Source: JADJNW01 sp964549655
GTDB lineage: Bacteria > Bacteroidota > Bacteroidia > Chitinophagales > Saprospiraceae
NCBI GenBank assembly: GCA_964549655.1
Contig: CAZJXN010000049.1
Location: 1 to 32,359 of the forward strand
Direction: 5' to 3'
Length of the DNA: 32,359 bases
Shown: positions 7,424-17,026 of the stretch, piece by piece
Layout: every line of letters starts with the position of its first letter
How positions within the stretch are numbered: position 1 is the first letter of the stretch
Notes under the pieces: generated by a model
The model's input: the letters and a program-made list of their open reading frames with translations, nothing else
Told to the model about the DNA's origin: nothing
The model's database searches: none
Position numbers and translations under genes: made by a program

Positions 7424-10400
7424 CAAAAGGTTTCCAACTGATACCCGCTCCCCTTTTGCCACCAATGTCACTTGATATAATCCGGCAGGATGCGCTCTTA
7501 AATCCAATGGCAATTGCGTCTCTTGAATACGTCCCAATATTCTTGTCTCCACTTTTTGTCCTAACATATTCCAGATTTCCAGCGTGATGTCTAATGCTTC
7601 GCGTAATGTGAATTCTAAAATAACATCGCCAGAACTTGGGTTGGGGTATAAATTCGCTTGCGATACAAATGTCACTTCCCGACTTGACACTAATAGAGCA
7701 GACATAATTTTACACCCATTGCCATCCGTCACGGTCACGGTGTACGTGCCACTCTGCAAGGCTTGAATCGTGGCGGTCGTCGCGCCGTTACTCCACAAAT
7801 AAGTATAGTTAGGCACGCCGCCGGTCATTTGCGCAGTAGCACTATTGTTTGCGCCGCGTATAATTTGGAGCTGCATGGCTGGCGGTTGCTTCACGTCAAA
7901 AAGCGTGTCCTGCACGCACTGCCCGGTATCTCGAATGGAAAGATTATAAATACCTGCTGCAAGATTTACTAAATTGCTCGTATCTGACGTAAAAACATCG
8001 CCTTGATATTCCCAGACTAATTTGTAAGGCGGTCTTCCGCCAATTATCTGCGTTTCAATGGAGCCGGTACTGTCCCTAAAACATTTTACATCGGTTACTT
8101 TTCCATTTACTCTAATCGCAGTAGGTTCATTCACCTCAATGGCAGAAAAAATAATGCGACACGTATCGGCATCCGTCACCGTTAAGGAATAGGCAGCCGC
8201 AGCCAGATTGGTGAGGTCTTCCGTTGTGCGATTATTGCTCCAACGAAAGGTATACGGTTTTTTTCCACCCGCCAGACTCACGTCAATCGCGCCAGTCGGG
8301 TCGCCTTGACATTGCACATCCTTCACAATCGGTGGTCGAGCATACCGAATTAATTCTACATTATTTTCAACGATGACGAGCGTTGTGCTGTCTCGACATC
8401 CATTTTTATCAATCACTACACCAATATATTTTCCGTTGGCAACTCCAAAAATATCTTCTGTCGTACCTGCCTGTGTACCATTTTCCCGAAACCAACGGTG
8501 CGTGTAAGGCAAAGTGCCACCAAACGTATTTGCAAAAATAGCACCATCGGCACTCCCGAAGCAATTGGGTTCATTCAGCCGGTCAAATACGAGCGATAAG
8601 GAGGAGGGCGTTTGTACACTCAACTTTTGCGAAGCCACTACACAGCCCGTCGAAAGGTCTGTGACCGTCACATTATAATTAGAATTAATAGGTAAATTAT
8701 TGATAGTCGCTTCCCGCGAATTAGTTTCCAAAATCACATTATTGCTAAAATGAAAGCGAAACGGCGACGAACCACCAGCTACTTTTACGGTGGCTGTTCC
8801 ATTATTGGCACCAAAACAAGTTACATTTTTTACAAAAAAGCTATCAATCGTCAGCGCCGCGCCCGCTTCTCGCACTTTGATAGAAGACACTTGTTTTTCA
8901 CAACCATTGGCATCGCGTACTAATAATTCGTAATCACCCGGCGGTACATTGGTCAAGATGGAATCTTGCGCTTTGTTACTCCATTCAAATTGATATGGCG
9001 GCACGCCTCCACTCACTTTTGCCCGCAATTCATTGGAAAATTCTTCTTCACACACACTACTAGAGCGCACATTCACATCCACGAGCAAGGTCGGCGGCTC
9101 CAGCAAACGAAACGTCGTATCAATCGGACAATCATTGGAATCCCTCACAATAAGGCGATACTGCCCGGCAGGCAGATTGAAAATATCCGGTTCATTCGTA
9201 CCCAAACCAACCCATTCATACGTGTAAGGCATAGTGCCACCTTTGACCGCAATTTCAATAAAACCAGTTGAATCTCCTTTACAGGAAAGCTGCGCCAAAG
9301 ACTCGGTCAGCAATTCTAAACGCGGTGGATTTTTGATGGCAATCGTATCCGAAACAAAGCGACAACCACGTGCATCTGTTACTGTCAACGTGTAATTACC
9401 CTGACTCAAATTCATCAAATCTTGCATAGCAGCACCATTGCTCCACTGATAATTCAGCGGTGGCGTACCCGGATTGAAAAAACTAAGGTCAATAATGCCA
9501 TCGGTCGTACCAGCACAACTGGGTTGAAAAACCGCGAAATTCAAATTAAAAGCCTGCGGCGCATTCACCACAATCGAAGTATCGTACACACAGCCTTGCG
9601 CATCTTCTACAGTTACGGCGTAGGTTCCGACTCCCAAATTTGCAATATTTTGTGTGCTATCACCCCGATTCCATTTGAATTTAAAAGGTAGCGAACCAAC
9701 GGGATTTAGATTGATTTGACCATCCGTACGACCGATACACTCCGGTTGGGTCACATTATATGCCAATGAAATCGGCGAAGTAGCCGTTAAATTTATATCC
9801 AAACTACCACCTGCACAGCCATTGGCATCGGTGAGCGTGACGGTGTAAGCGCCCACACCAAGGTTATTTACAAAAGAACTGGTCGCCCCATTACTCCAAT
9901 TAAATCGGTACGGCGCTACGCCACCCGTCGCATTTACTATTAAATTGCCATTCGCTTCGCCATCACAGCGCGGATTGTTTTGCGTCAGCAAATTAAGTTT
10001 TAACGAATCTGGTTCTCGAATTTGAAAGCTGACCGTTTGTCTGCAATTTTTAAAATCGGTAAGCGTAATCGTGTAAGCCCCAGCGGTCAAATTGGGTAAC
10101 ACAGGCGATGTGCTTCCCGTATTCCAAACAAAGCGATATGGTGCAGTACCACCTGCTGCTTCGATTTTTAAATATCCGTCCGCACCGTTTTTGCAATTTA
10201 CATTTTTAGTAGAATCGGTTACAATCTGTAATGTTGCAGGGGCTTCTAATGCAATCGTATCTTTTAAAATACAACCTTTCGAATCGGTCACGGTGGCGAT
10301 GTAATTTCCAGTATTGATTGCATTCAAATCTTCGCGCAGCGAGCCATTGCTCCATTGATACCTATAATTTCCGATGCCTCCAAAAACCGTCAGATCAATC

Positions 10401-13357
10401 GCGCCATTGTTGGATTCCCGACAAGTGGGTTCTGTCAATTCTTGAATGGCTTTTAATGGTTGCGGTTCTTCTATTACAATGTCCGTCAAAGCCGTTTCGC
10501 AAGTACCATCGGTAATCGTCACCGCATACGTGCCACCTGACAAGTTTTGTAACGAAGGCGTGGTCGCCCCATTGCTCCAAAGATACACAGGATTATTAGC
10601 CGTCACCGTCAGCATGATACTTCCGTTTGCATTACCTGCGCACGTCACGTCCCGCGTCTGCACATTGCGAATGATGGCGGAGGGTCCGTTTATTAACACT
10701 TGTCGAAGCCCAATTTCGCAGCCTTGCGGCGAACTATCTGTAATGGTCACTCGATACGACCCTTGTTTTAAATTATTGACTGTCAATGCACCTGCAACCC
10801 CAATCGTGTCGCCTTGAATTCCATTATTGCTTTCCCATTGAAACCGATACGGACCTTGCCCACCCAACGGCGTGATTGTAAACCCACCATTGATACCCAA
10901 ACAAGATGTGACATCCCGCGTGGTAACTCGCACGGAATCAATACTTTTGGTAGTGGTGACGGAGACGGTGTCGAGGGCTTTGCAACCTGTTGCATCGGTA
11001 ACCAGAACGGCGTATTTGTCAATCGTGCCTACGATGGTGTCTGCTTTTATTGTAATGGCAGCATCCGTATCACCAGTGTTCCACTGGTAAGTGTAACCGC
11101 CCGCGCCACCAGCGGCATTTACGCTCACAATGCCTACATCTTCCAGACATAATCCAAAGGCTTTGGAAGGGGTAAACGTTAGTGTTGGAGCAGGTTTTAC
11201 AAAAACTGGCACACTGCCTTCATCCGTACAGCCTTCTGGCGAAGTAGCCAGGAAATAATAAGTAACGTTGGTCGTTAGTTTGACTAAAGTCGTATCCAAT
11301 TTATTGGCGGCAGTAGCTGGAGAAGCGGAGTGAAAGGTAATCGTAGAACCGGTAAAATTCGCATCTTCAATAGTTAAACTCGCCAAATCAAAACTTTCAT
11401 CGGGACAAATTTCTGGCGTAGTCATCTGACCAATATCAGGTCGGGGATTGACCATTACAATCGTTTCTGTACGAGTGCCCGATTTACAAACAAAGTCCGA
11501 TTCTTCTGCATAAAACCGATACAGGACAGGCACAGGGCTATTATTCGGCGGAAGGATCGGAAAAAAGAAAGTACCGTTGCCAACTACATCATTACTATCT
11601 GGGGAGGTATACCAAAAAATAGGCTTGCCAAAAACCGCAGTCGCGTTCAACACTGCCAAGTCGCCAGAACAAATCGTATCACCAACAACCGTAGGCGGCG
11701 GCAGAATATTTTCATCTGCATTGCCATTGCAATTATTATCTATACTATTACAAGGACTTTCTGTTACACCGGGGTTAATGGTCTCGTCCGTATCATTACA
11801 ATCGCCTCCAACAAGCGTATAACCTGTCGGAATATTATCTAAACAACTGAGAATAAATTGATTGGAGTTGCCATAGCTATCGCCATCTGCATCTACATAA
11901 AATGGGGTATCTGGTATGCCCAAATCTTCCGAGCCAAAAAACACAATATTATCCAGTGCCATATCGCCTTTAGAGCCTGTACCACCCATACCCACAAACC
12001 GGAATCGCAAAATCGCATCATCCTCAAATTGATTCAATGACAAATATTCTTTACGCCACACGTTTCCTTGGTCGCCCGTTTTTTCCCACATCGTCGTCCA
12101 AGTAGCGCCGCCATCAATGGAATATTGCAAACGCATTTTACCCATATTAGAACCATACATGTGATAATTAAAAGCAAGATGACAAGTATCCGCTCCTTGT
12201 TTATCAATCCGAATGCAATTCGACAACAAAAAAGTCTGTTTGCCATTGGTACAAGCCGCGCCCGACGCTTCGAGGTACACGTATTTACTGGTGCCGCCGT
12301 TTACATCCGCGTCAGGACCCGTGGCGCTGGTAGGTGTTGGGTCACCCGTCACAATCCAATCAAAATCATCGCCGCTCGCATTGCGCCAAATGCCAGGAAA
12401 ATCACACACCGCTCCACACGTGGTCGAACAGTCAGGGTAACCACTAAATCTTTCTATAATCGTAGCCGGAGGCGGCAGACAACCAGTTGTCACCTGAATT
12501 TTACAAGAATTATCGGAAAAACTCGAACCGAAACTGCAAGAGCGCCGAACGTACACATCGTACGTAGTGTAAGGCTGCAAGCCGCGCAAATTGTACGGTG
12601 CACAAACATTGCCGAACACCAGCGTACCTTGTCCGGGTTGCATCGTTGTACCCGGTGTAAAACCTGGCGGACCATATTCGATAATAAACGGCGAGCAATC
12701 ATCGGGCGACCAGTCGAGCCGAACGGTTGTGGTATCCACACTCACCACATTCACACTCGTAATCGGCAAGCAAGAGATGGATTCAAATATTAATGCTACG
12801 TACTCCAAGGAACCCGTATCTTCTTTTACATCGTCACAAATTTGCAAAAGCCATTGCCCATTGGGATTAGTAGCGCCATCATTCAATAAAAAAAAACTTT
12901 CTTCCGGCTGATATGCTCCATCTGTAAATGGAGCGATTCCATTTATAATAGATTGACAAGCACTCATTGAAAAAGTTATGGGCAGTCCGCAGCCAAGCGT
13001 GTCAGGATTTCCATAGTTGTCATTGCCACCGCCATTGTCGAAGGAGAGTTTTATCATTTTGCCACTGGGCGATACGAGGCTGATGTCCAAGTCGCCCGCC
13101 CAAGCGTGACGGATGACCAAACGCACTTCTTTCAAATACACATTGGTACCCAATTGAGTGCCTGGCGCATCTGTTACGTTAATGGCGAATTTATCCGGGT
13201 CATAGTAAGCCCCATTTTCAGGACAGTTATTATCTGTAATGTCAACCCCTAAATTGCAAGCAGAAGGGTTGGTCAGAAAAGCATCTTGGGCTGTGACGGT
13301 ATAGAATCCTCCCCCAAAAACCAGTAGCATTGCAAGGTAAAGGAAGCAGTTTTTCAT
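7409..13357 (-). CDS. Large SprB-repeat surface adhesin with T9SS sorting domain
   Basis: Secreted giant protein, probably a surface adhesin. From the ATG at 13357 it has 1982 residues and a Sec signal peptide (MKNCFLYLAMLLVFGGGF, cleavage near TAQ). An in-frame start 25 residues earlier would place a non-signal leader ahead and is less likely. Domains in order: proprotein-convertase P-like domain (about 25-195, AWAGDLDISLVSPSG), fibronectin-III-like (about 200-290), MAM-like jelly roll (about 300-480), MopE-type metal-binding motif (about 485-550, DADGDSYGN, DCNDTDETINPG), an Ig-like stretch, then about 15 SprB-type repeats of 70-85 residues (about 720-1890; typical unit C-x-G, NG, GGxxPYxFxWSNG, NLxxGxYxVTVTDxxGC), and a type A sorting domain (about 1899-1982, LYPNPSSGDVILEF). 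SprB itself powers gliding in Flavobacterium; gliding here is only possible. The fifteenth repeat lacks the leading Cys. Confidence 0.95.
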   Translation of the reverse strand: MKNCFLYLAMLLVFGGGFYTVTAQDAFLTNPSACNLGVDITDNNCPENGAYYDPDKFAINVTDAPGTQLGTNVYLKEVRLVIRHAWAGDLDISLVSPSGKMIKLSFDNGGGNDNYGNPDTLGCGLPITFSMSACQSIINGIAPFTDGAYQPEESFFLLNDGATNPNGQWLLQICDDVKEDTGSLEYVALIFESISCLPITSVNVVSVDTTTVRLDWSPDDCSPFIIEYGPPGFTPGTTMQPGQGTLVFGNVCAPYNLRGLQPYTTYDVYVRRSCSFGSSFSDNSCKIQVTTGCLPPPATIIERFSGYPDCSTTCGAVCDFPGIWRNASGDDFDWIVTGDPTPTSATGPDADVNGGTSKYVYLEASGAACTNGKQTFLLSNCIRIDKQGADTCHLAFNYHMYGSNMGKMRLQYSIDGGATWTTMWEKTGDQGNVWRKEYLSLNQFEDDAILRFRFVGMGGTGSKGDMALDNIVFFGSEDLGIPDTPFYVDADGDSYGNSNQFILSCLDNIPTGYTLVGGDCNDTDETINPGVTESPCNSIDNNCNGNADENILPPPTVVGDTICSGDLAVLNATAVFGKPIFWYTSPDSNDVVGNGTFFFPILPPNNSPVPVLYRFYAEESDFVCKSGTRTETIVMVNPRPDIGQMTTPEICPDESFDLASLTIEDANFTGSTITFHSASPATAANKLDTTLVKLTTNVTYYFLATSPEGCTDEGSVPVFVKPAPTLTFTPSKAFGLCLEDVGIVSVNAAGGAGGYTYQWNTGDTDAAITIKADTIVGTIDKYAVLVTDATGCKALDTVSVTTTKSIDSVRVTTRDVTSCLGINGGFTITPLGGQGPYRFQWESNNGIQGDTIGVAGALTVNNLKQGSYRVTITDSSPQGCEIGLRQVLINGPSAIIRNVQTRDVTCAGNANGSIMLTVTANNPVYLWSNGATTPSLQNLSGGTYAVTITDGTCETALTDIVIEEPQPLKAIQELTEPTCRESNNGAIDLTVFGGIGNYRYQWSNGSLREDLNAINTGNYIATVTDSKGCILKDTIALEAPATLQIVTDSTKNVNCKNGADGYLKIEAAGGTAPYRFVWNTGSTSPVLPNLTAGAYTITLTDFKNCRQTVSFQIREPDSLKLNLLTQNNPRCDGEANGNLIVNATGGVAPYRFNWSNGATSSFVNNLGVGAYTVTLTDANGCAGGSLDINLTATSPISLAYNVTQPECIGRTDGQINLNPVGSLPFKFKWNRGDSTQNIANLGVGTYAVTVEDAQGCVYDTSIVVNAPQAFNLNFAVFQPSCAGTTDGIIDLSFFNPGTPPLNYQWSNGAAMQDLMNLSQGNYTLTVTDARGCRFVSDTIAIKNPPRLELLTESLAQLSCKGDSTGFIEIAVKGGTMPYTYEWVGLGTNEPDIFNLPAGQYRLIVRDSNDCPIDTTFRLLEPPTLLVDVNVRSSSVCEEEFSNELRAKVSGGVPPYQFEWSNKAQDSILTNVPPGDYELLVRDANGCEKQVSSIKVREAGAALTIDSFFVKNVTCFGANNGTATVKVAGGSSPFRFHFSNNVILETNSREATINNLPINSNYNVTVTDLSTGCVVASQKLSVQTPSSLSLVFDRLNEPNCFGSADGAIFANTFGGTLPYTHRWFRENGTQAGTTEDIFGVANGKYIGVVIDKNGCRDSTTLVIVENNVELIRYARPPIVKDVQCQGDPTGAIDVSLAGGKKPYTFRWSNNRTTEDLTNLAAAAYSLTVTDADTCRIIFSAIEVNEPTAIRVNGKVTDVKCFRDSTGSIETQIIGGRPPYKLVWEYQGDVFTSDTSNLVNLAAGIYNLSIRDTGQCVQDTLFDVKQPPAMQLQIIRGANNSATAQMTGGVPNYTYLWSNGATTATIQALQSGTYTVTVTDGNGCKIMSALLVSSREVTFVSQANLYPNPSSGDVILEFTLREALDITLEIWNMLGQKVETRILGRIQETQLPLDLRAHPAGLYQVTLVAKGERVSVGNLLLMKE

Positions 13358-13903
13358 GTAGATGTTGATTCGTTTTAGGGAAAATGATACCAGTATGCAG
13401 TTGGTTGTAAAGAGTTGGCAGCCGCTAATCACCTGATAAACAAGTTTTTAAAATACTGCACTGCGTCACTTCAACTTTATTTTGGTACAACGTGTAAATT
13501 ATGCGTTTATCACCTCGTAAAAATACGACAATATTGCAGAGCGTAGGTATATTACCCGAAAGGAATTTTGGCTAATAGATGGCAAAATTAGTAAATAAAA
13601 ACCGTCGGTCGCTATAATTTAATAACCAACCGTTTACGAAAATATTACACAATAATTTTTAAAATAGTTTGCCTTTAATAATAAATACTGTTAATTTTTG
13701 TCAATTAAATGGTTCGACCTGAATAATCGTCACATTTAAATATTCAGTCTGCTTGATTATGAATTTGTTATGCGGTGGTCAATGGTCAATCACTTACATC
13801 AAGCACTTCAAGTTTAGGAGGCGTTACTTCAAACCCAGTGAATTTGACGAAAGGCTGCCTCGAACAATCATTTTAAAGAACCCGGAGAGCTTGACACCCG
13901 ACT
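13358..13903. other. AT-rich intergenic region without a gene
   Basis: These 546 bases should hold the promoter of the adhesin, which reads leftward, and the 3' end of the small WYL-like gene. On the - strand one TAnnTTTG match (13583-13590) lies about 226 bases before the adhesin start but lacks a TTTG at the right distance. I find no short-period array, no strong hairpin and no convincing reading frame; a 68-codon open frame on the + strand at 13753-13959 has no recognisable content. Confidence 0.5.
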
Positions 13904-14200
13904 TTATCCTTGTGCCACCACCACAAATTCATCCCAGCCGCGCGGATTGCCCGTGTTGACGTGGCGCTTCATATCAAAGCCGTATTTAGTGATTTCTAAT
14001 TCGCTGATTTCGTCTACGTTTACGCGACGCCATTGCGGTAAGCCCTCCGTGCTGGTTTGACCTGCCAATTGAAATAACAATAACTGGTCTTTCCCGTTTT
14101 TTTTACCCAATACGTGTGGCTCTCCAATCCGATTCAAACCTTTATAACGAAATCGAACAATCCTTTTTTCTGCAATAGCTACTTCAATCAATCGCTTCAT
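13904..14200 (-). CDS. Small WYL-domain-like protein
   Basis: The 98 residues start MKRLIEVAIAEKRIVRFRYKG and continue with EPHVLGKKNGKDQLLLFQLAG and WRRVNVDEISELEI. This is the strand pattern of a WYL-type Sm-like domain: a basic first strand, EPH, a middle strand with LLLFQ, and a closing strand with WR...VDEI. WYL domains sense small ligands or nucleic acid and are usually fused to a DNA-binding helix-turn-helix domain. This one is free-standing, with no DNA-binding domain, so a regulator role is not supported. It is divergent from the M13 peptidase gene, 173 bases away. Lone short proteins of this kind are usually annotated as hypothetical. Confidence that it is a real gene is good, and moderate for the fold. 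Confidence 0.75.
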   Translation of the reverse strand: MKRLIEVAIAEKRIVRFRYKGLNRIGEPHVLGKKNGKDQLLLFQLAGQTSTEGLPQWRRVNVDEISELEITKYGFDMKRHVNTGNPRGWDEFVVVAQG

Positions 14201-14373
14201 TTTCAGTACTTTTTGTTTAAAATCCTTGCTCTTTTACAACAAATAATTGGGCAAAAGGATTCCATTTTATCGAGAAAAAACAAAGATTTGTCGAATTGAA
14301 TGTACAACTTGGGCAAAGTGATTTCTACCTTTAAAAATTCATTCAAAAACACTATTTTAAACTTCATAACATT

Positions 14374-16419
14374 ATGAAAATCAGCTTCAAAGGAACTCTT
14401 GTTTTACTCTTGTTGATGCAAATAATAGCTTGTAAAAAAACGCCGACTACAGAAGAAGTGGAAGCTAAAGGTTCCTTCCTCGACCTGCCTGGACGGGACA
14501 CGAGCGTACGCGCACAAGACGATTTTTTTATGTATGCCAATGGCACTTGGTTTAGAGATACCGAGATTCCGGCAGACCAAACGGGATGGGGTTCGTTCTA
14601 TACTTTATATGAAGAAAATCAGAAGAAAACTAAAATCTTGCTGGAAGAAGCGGCTGGCGCAAATGCAGCAAAAGGCTCTGTCGAACAAAAAGTAGGCGAT
14701 TTTTACGCTTCCGCAATGGACACGGCTACGATTGAAAAATTGGGTTACGACCCAATCAGAAAAGAATTAGATAAGATTGAACTGATTAAAAATGCACGGG
14801 ATTTGCTGGATTTTATGGCAACGCAAGAATACAATCGCGGTGGCGCATTGTTCGCAATTGGCGTGTATCCTGACGACCGTCGCAGCGACATCAATCGCGT
14901 CAACTTTTATCAGGGCGGCACGGGCTTACCGGAAAAAGATTATTATACAAAAAATGATGCGAAAACCAAAGCCGTGCGCGATGCCTACGTGCAATACATG
15001 ACCAAAGCGTTCGTCCTCGCAGGTGGCGGCGACAGTACAACTGCCAAGCAACACGCCAACGCGGTTTTAAAATTGGAAACGGCTTTTGCAAAATCGCATA
15101 AACTGCCGGTAGCACTACGCGATCCGGTGGCGAATTATCATAAATATTTAGTAGCGGATTTGAATAAAGAAACGCCGAATATCAACTGGACGAATTTTTT
15201 GAGTAAAATGGGTTTACAAACGGATACGGTGTTGGTTGGGCAACCGGATTATTATAAAACATTGAGCGCACAATTAAAATCTACGTCCATCGAAGTATTT
15301 AAAGATAAATTGCGGTTTGATTTGATTGATGGTGCAGCCAATTACTTGAGTACACCTTTTGTACAAGCCAAGTTTGATTTTAATAAAGTGTTGAGCGGTC
15401 AGCCGCAATTGCCGGAGCGCTGGAAACGGGCAGCGGGACAAACTGATAACTATCTGGGCGAATTGTTAGGCGAGCTTTGGGTGAAAAAATACTTCCCGGC
15501 AGATGCCAAAAAACGGATGTATGATTTGGTGGATAATCTGCAAATTGTCTACAAAAATCGCATCAAACAGCTCGATTGGATGGCTCCTGAAACGAAAGAA
15601 AAAGCGCTGGTAAAATTGGATGGTTTTATTAAAAAAATCGGTTATCCTGATAAATGGGAAGATTATTCGGATGTAACTATTGACCGTGGCAATTATTATC
15701 AAAATATTTTGGAAGCGCAAAAGCATAATTGGCGTAAGAATTTTAAAAAAGTGGAAAAGCCCGTAGATAAAGGAGAATGGGGTATGTCGCCGCCCACCGT
15801 GAATGCTTATTACAATCCATCTTTTAATGAAATCGTGTTTCCTGCCGGTATCTTACAATCGCCTTTTTTCAATTTTGAAGCAGATGATGCGATTAATTAT
15901 GGTGGAATCGGCGCAGTAATCGGGCACGAGATGACGCACGGCTTTGATGACCAAGGCAGCCAATACGATGCTGCTGGCAACCTGACGGAATGGTGGACGA
16001 AAGATGACCGCGAAAAGTTTACCAGTAAAGCAAAAGTTATTATTGACCAATATAATGGATTTAAGGTTTTGGACAGTTTGAAAGTAAATGGACAGTTGAC
16101 ATTGGGTGAAAATATTGCCGATTTAGGTGGAATTACATTGGCGTATGAAGCATTTAAACTCACAGAACAAGCCAAAGGAAAAGAAAAAATAGACGGATTG
16201 ACACCTGACCAGCGTTTTTTCATGAGTTGGGCAAATGTATGGCGCATCAAAGACCGTCCTGAGCAACTGCGCGTGCGCATCACGACCGACCCGCACTCGC
16301 CGGAGCAATTCCGTACCAATGGTCCGTTGATGAATTTTGAACCTTTTTATCAAGCATTTGGAGTGAAAGAAGGGGATAAAATGTATGTAAAGCCGGAGGA
16401 GCGGGCGAAAATTTGGTAG
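14374..16419 (+). CDS. M13-family zinc metallopeptidase, lipoprotein (PepO/neprilysin-like)
   Basis: Envelope oligopeptidase that cleaves short peptides on the amino side of hydrophobic residues, as known for the M13 family. The 681 residues start with a lipoprotein signal (VLLLLMQIIAC) followed by KK. The zinc site is clear: HEMTH at 518-522 and ENIADLGG at 579-586, giving His518, Glu519, His522 and Glu579 as catalytic and zinc ligands, with Asp583 supporting. NAYYNPSFNEIVFPAGIL just ahead is the substrate-binding NAY(Y/F) segment. The C-terminus WRIKDRPEQLRVRITTDPHSP...NGPL with final KIW resembles the usual M13 ending, with an Arg in place of some family residues. Length is normal. A long palindromic terminator follows directly. 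The ATG at 14374 starts the signal peptide, so the start is secure. Confidence 0.96.
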   Translation: MKISFKGTLVLLLLMQIIACKKTPTTEEVEAKGSFLDLPGRDTSVRAQDDFFMYANGTWFRDTEIPADQTGWGSFYTLYEENQKKTKILLEEAAGANAAKGSVEQKVGDFYASAMDTATIEKLGYDPIRKELDKIELIKNARDLLDFMATQEYNRGGALFAIGVYPDDRRSDINRVNFYQGGTGLPEKDYYTKNDAKTKAVRDAYVQYMTKAFVLAGGGDSTTAKQHANAVLKLETAFAKSHKLPVALRDPVANYHKYLVADLNKETPNINWTNFLSKMGLQTDTVLVGQPDYYKTLSAQLKSTSIEVFKDKLRFDLIDGAANYLSTPFVQAKFDFNKVLSGQPQLPERWKRAAGQTDNYLGELLGELWVKKYFPADAKKRMYDLVDNLQIVYKNRIKQLDWMAPETKEKALVKLDGFIKKIGYPDKWEDYSDVTIDRGNYYQNILEAQKHNWRKNFKKVEKPVDKGEWGMSPPTVNAYYNPSFNEIVFPAGILQSPFFNFEADDAINYGGIGAVIGHEMTHGFDDQGSQYDAAGNLTEWWTKDDREKFTSKAKVIIDQYNGFKVLDSLKVNGQLTLGENIADLGGITLAYEAFKLTEQAKGKEKIDGLTPDQRFFMSWANVWRIKDRPEQLRVRITTDPHSPEQFRTNGPLMNFEPFYQAFGVKEGDKMYVKPEERAKIW

Positions 16420-16421
16420 AA

Positions 16422-16468
16422 GGCGTAAAAGCGTCCTACGGTTCGAACCGTAGGACGCTTTTTACGCC
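16422..16468. terminator. Long palindromic bidirectional terminator
   Basis: The arms meet at the centre (GGTTCGAACC) and extend about 23 base pairs each way. The only flaw is a one-base bulge in an A run (four A on the left, five T on the right). The T run on each strand suits termination of both the M13 gene (+) and the convergent NTF2-like gene (-). Confidence 0.8.
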
Positions 16469-16500
16469 CCCGAAAATCTACGAAATCTTCGGGAGAACTT

Positions 16501-16917
16501 TTACAGTATACGCGTAGACTGCCACGACACCAACTGCCACGTCCCTTTTTGTTTTTTATAAACAGCGGTGTACCGAATGCGAATACCAAATGGCGTACCG
16601 TTGTTGACACCTTTTGCGAGAACAATGCCATTACTGATGCCAGTTTTGCCGTAGGTGCGGATTTGGGCAGTGCCTTCGCGTTGCATGGATTGGTAAATGG
16701 TTTTACCGGTTTTTAAATTATTGATAAAAATAGTTTTGGTATCAACGGAAGCGTTGGAGTGGATATAAAGCATATCATCTGCCATTAAATTTTGCAAAGC
16801 GTTCGTGTCGCTTTGTACTTGCGCACGGAAGCGCGCGTCCTCGGAAGTGAGAATGGTATTTTGTGCGGATAATGCAAATGTAAAAATTAGGAAAAGGATA
16901 AAAATTAAAAATTTCAT
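16501..16917 (-). CDS. Secreted NTF2-like / DUF4440-type protein
   Basis: From the ATG at 16917 the protein has 138 residues and starts with a Sec signal (MKFLIFILFLIFTFALSAQN). An upstream in-frame start at 16971 would hide this signal. The mature part (SEDARFRAQVQSDTNALQNLMADDMLYIHSNA, then RIRYTAVYKKQKGTWQLVSWQSTRI) follows the SnoaL/DUF4440 cone-shaped fold, with the usual final strand TWQLVSWQST. Relatives include enzymes and ligand-binding proteins; no catalytic residue can be assigned here. It lies 101 bases after the amylase, on the same strand, and may be read with the maltose cluster, although nothing in its sequence ties it to sugars. Confidence 0.8.
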   Translation of the reverse strand: MKFLIFILFLIFTFALSAQNTILTSEDARFRAQVQSDTNALQNLMADDMLYIHSNASVDTKTIFINNLKTGKTIYQSMQREGTAQIRTYGKTGISNGIVLAKGVNNGTPFGIRIRYTAVYKKQKGTWQLVSWQSTRIL

Positions 16918-16998
16918 TTTATAATTCTTTTTCAACAGATGTGGCATCCGACAAGATTTGGGACGACCCATCTAATTTACAATTAAACCTGAAGGGTC

Positions 16999-17026
16999 TA
17001 TCGTCTAATATCTAAAGTCTATTTAT
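16999..17026. repeat. Heptamer array across the amylase stop codon
   Basis: Heptamers TATCGTC, TAATATC, TAAAGTC and TATTTAT start at 16999, 17006, 17013 and 17020. The 16-mer TAATATCTAAAGTCTA (17006-17021) is identical to the two copies before secDF. Its last three bases (17019-17021) are the stop codon of the amylase on the other strand. Confidence 0.8.

Noticed and set aside
12068..12793. Open frame of 241 codons on the + strand, opposite the adhesin
   Set aside because: It is antisense to the P, fibronectin-III and MAM part of a clear gene, is rich in Arg, Thr and Ile, and shows no domain.
13583..13590. Promoter of the adhesin at TAATTTTG on the - strand
   Set aside because: It matches TAnnTTTG but has no TTTG at 19-21 bases and is about 226 bases from the start, so it was not listed as a promoter.
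13753..13959. 68-codon open frame on the + strand in the spacer right of the adhesin
   Set aside because: It overlaps the end of the WYL-like gene, has no family motif, and its composition resembles the AT-rich spacer.
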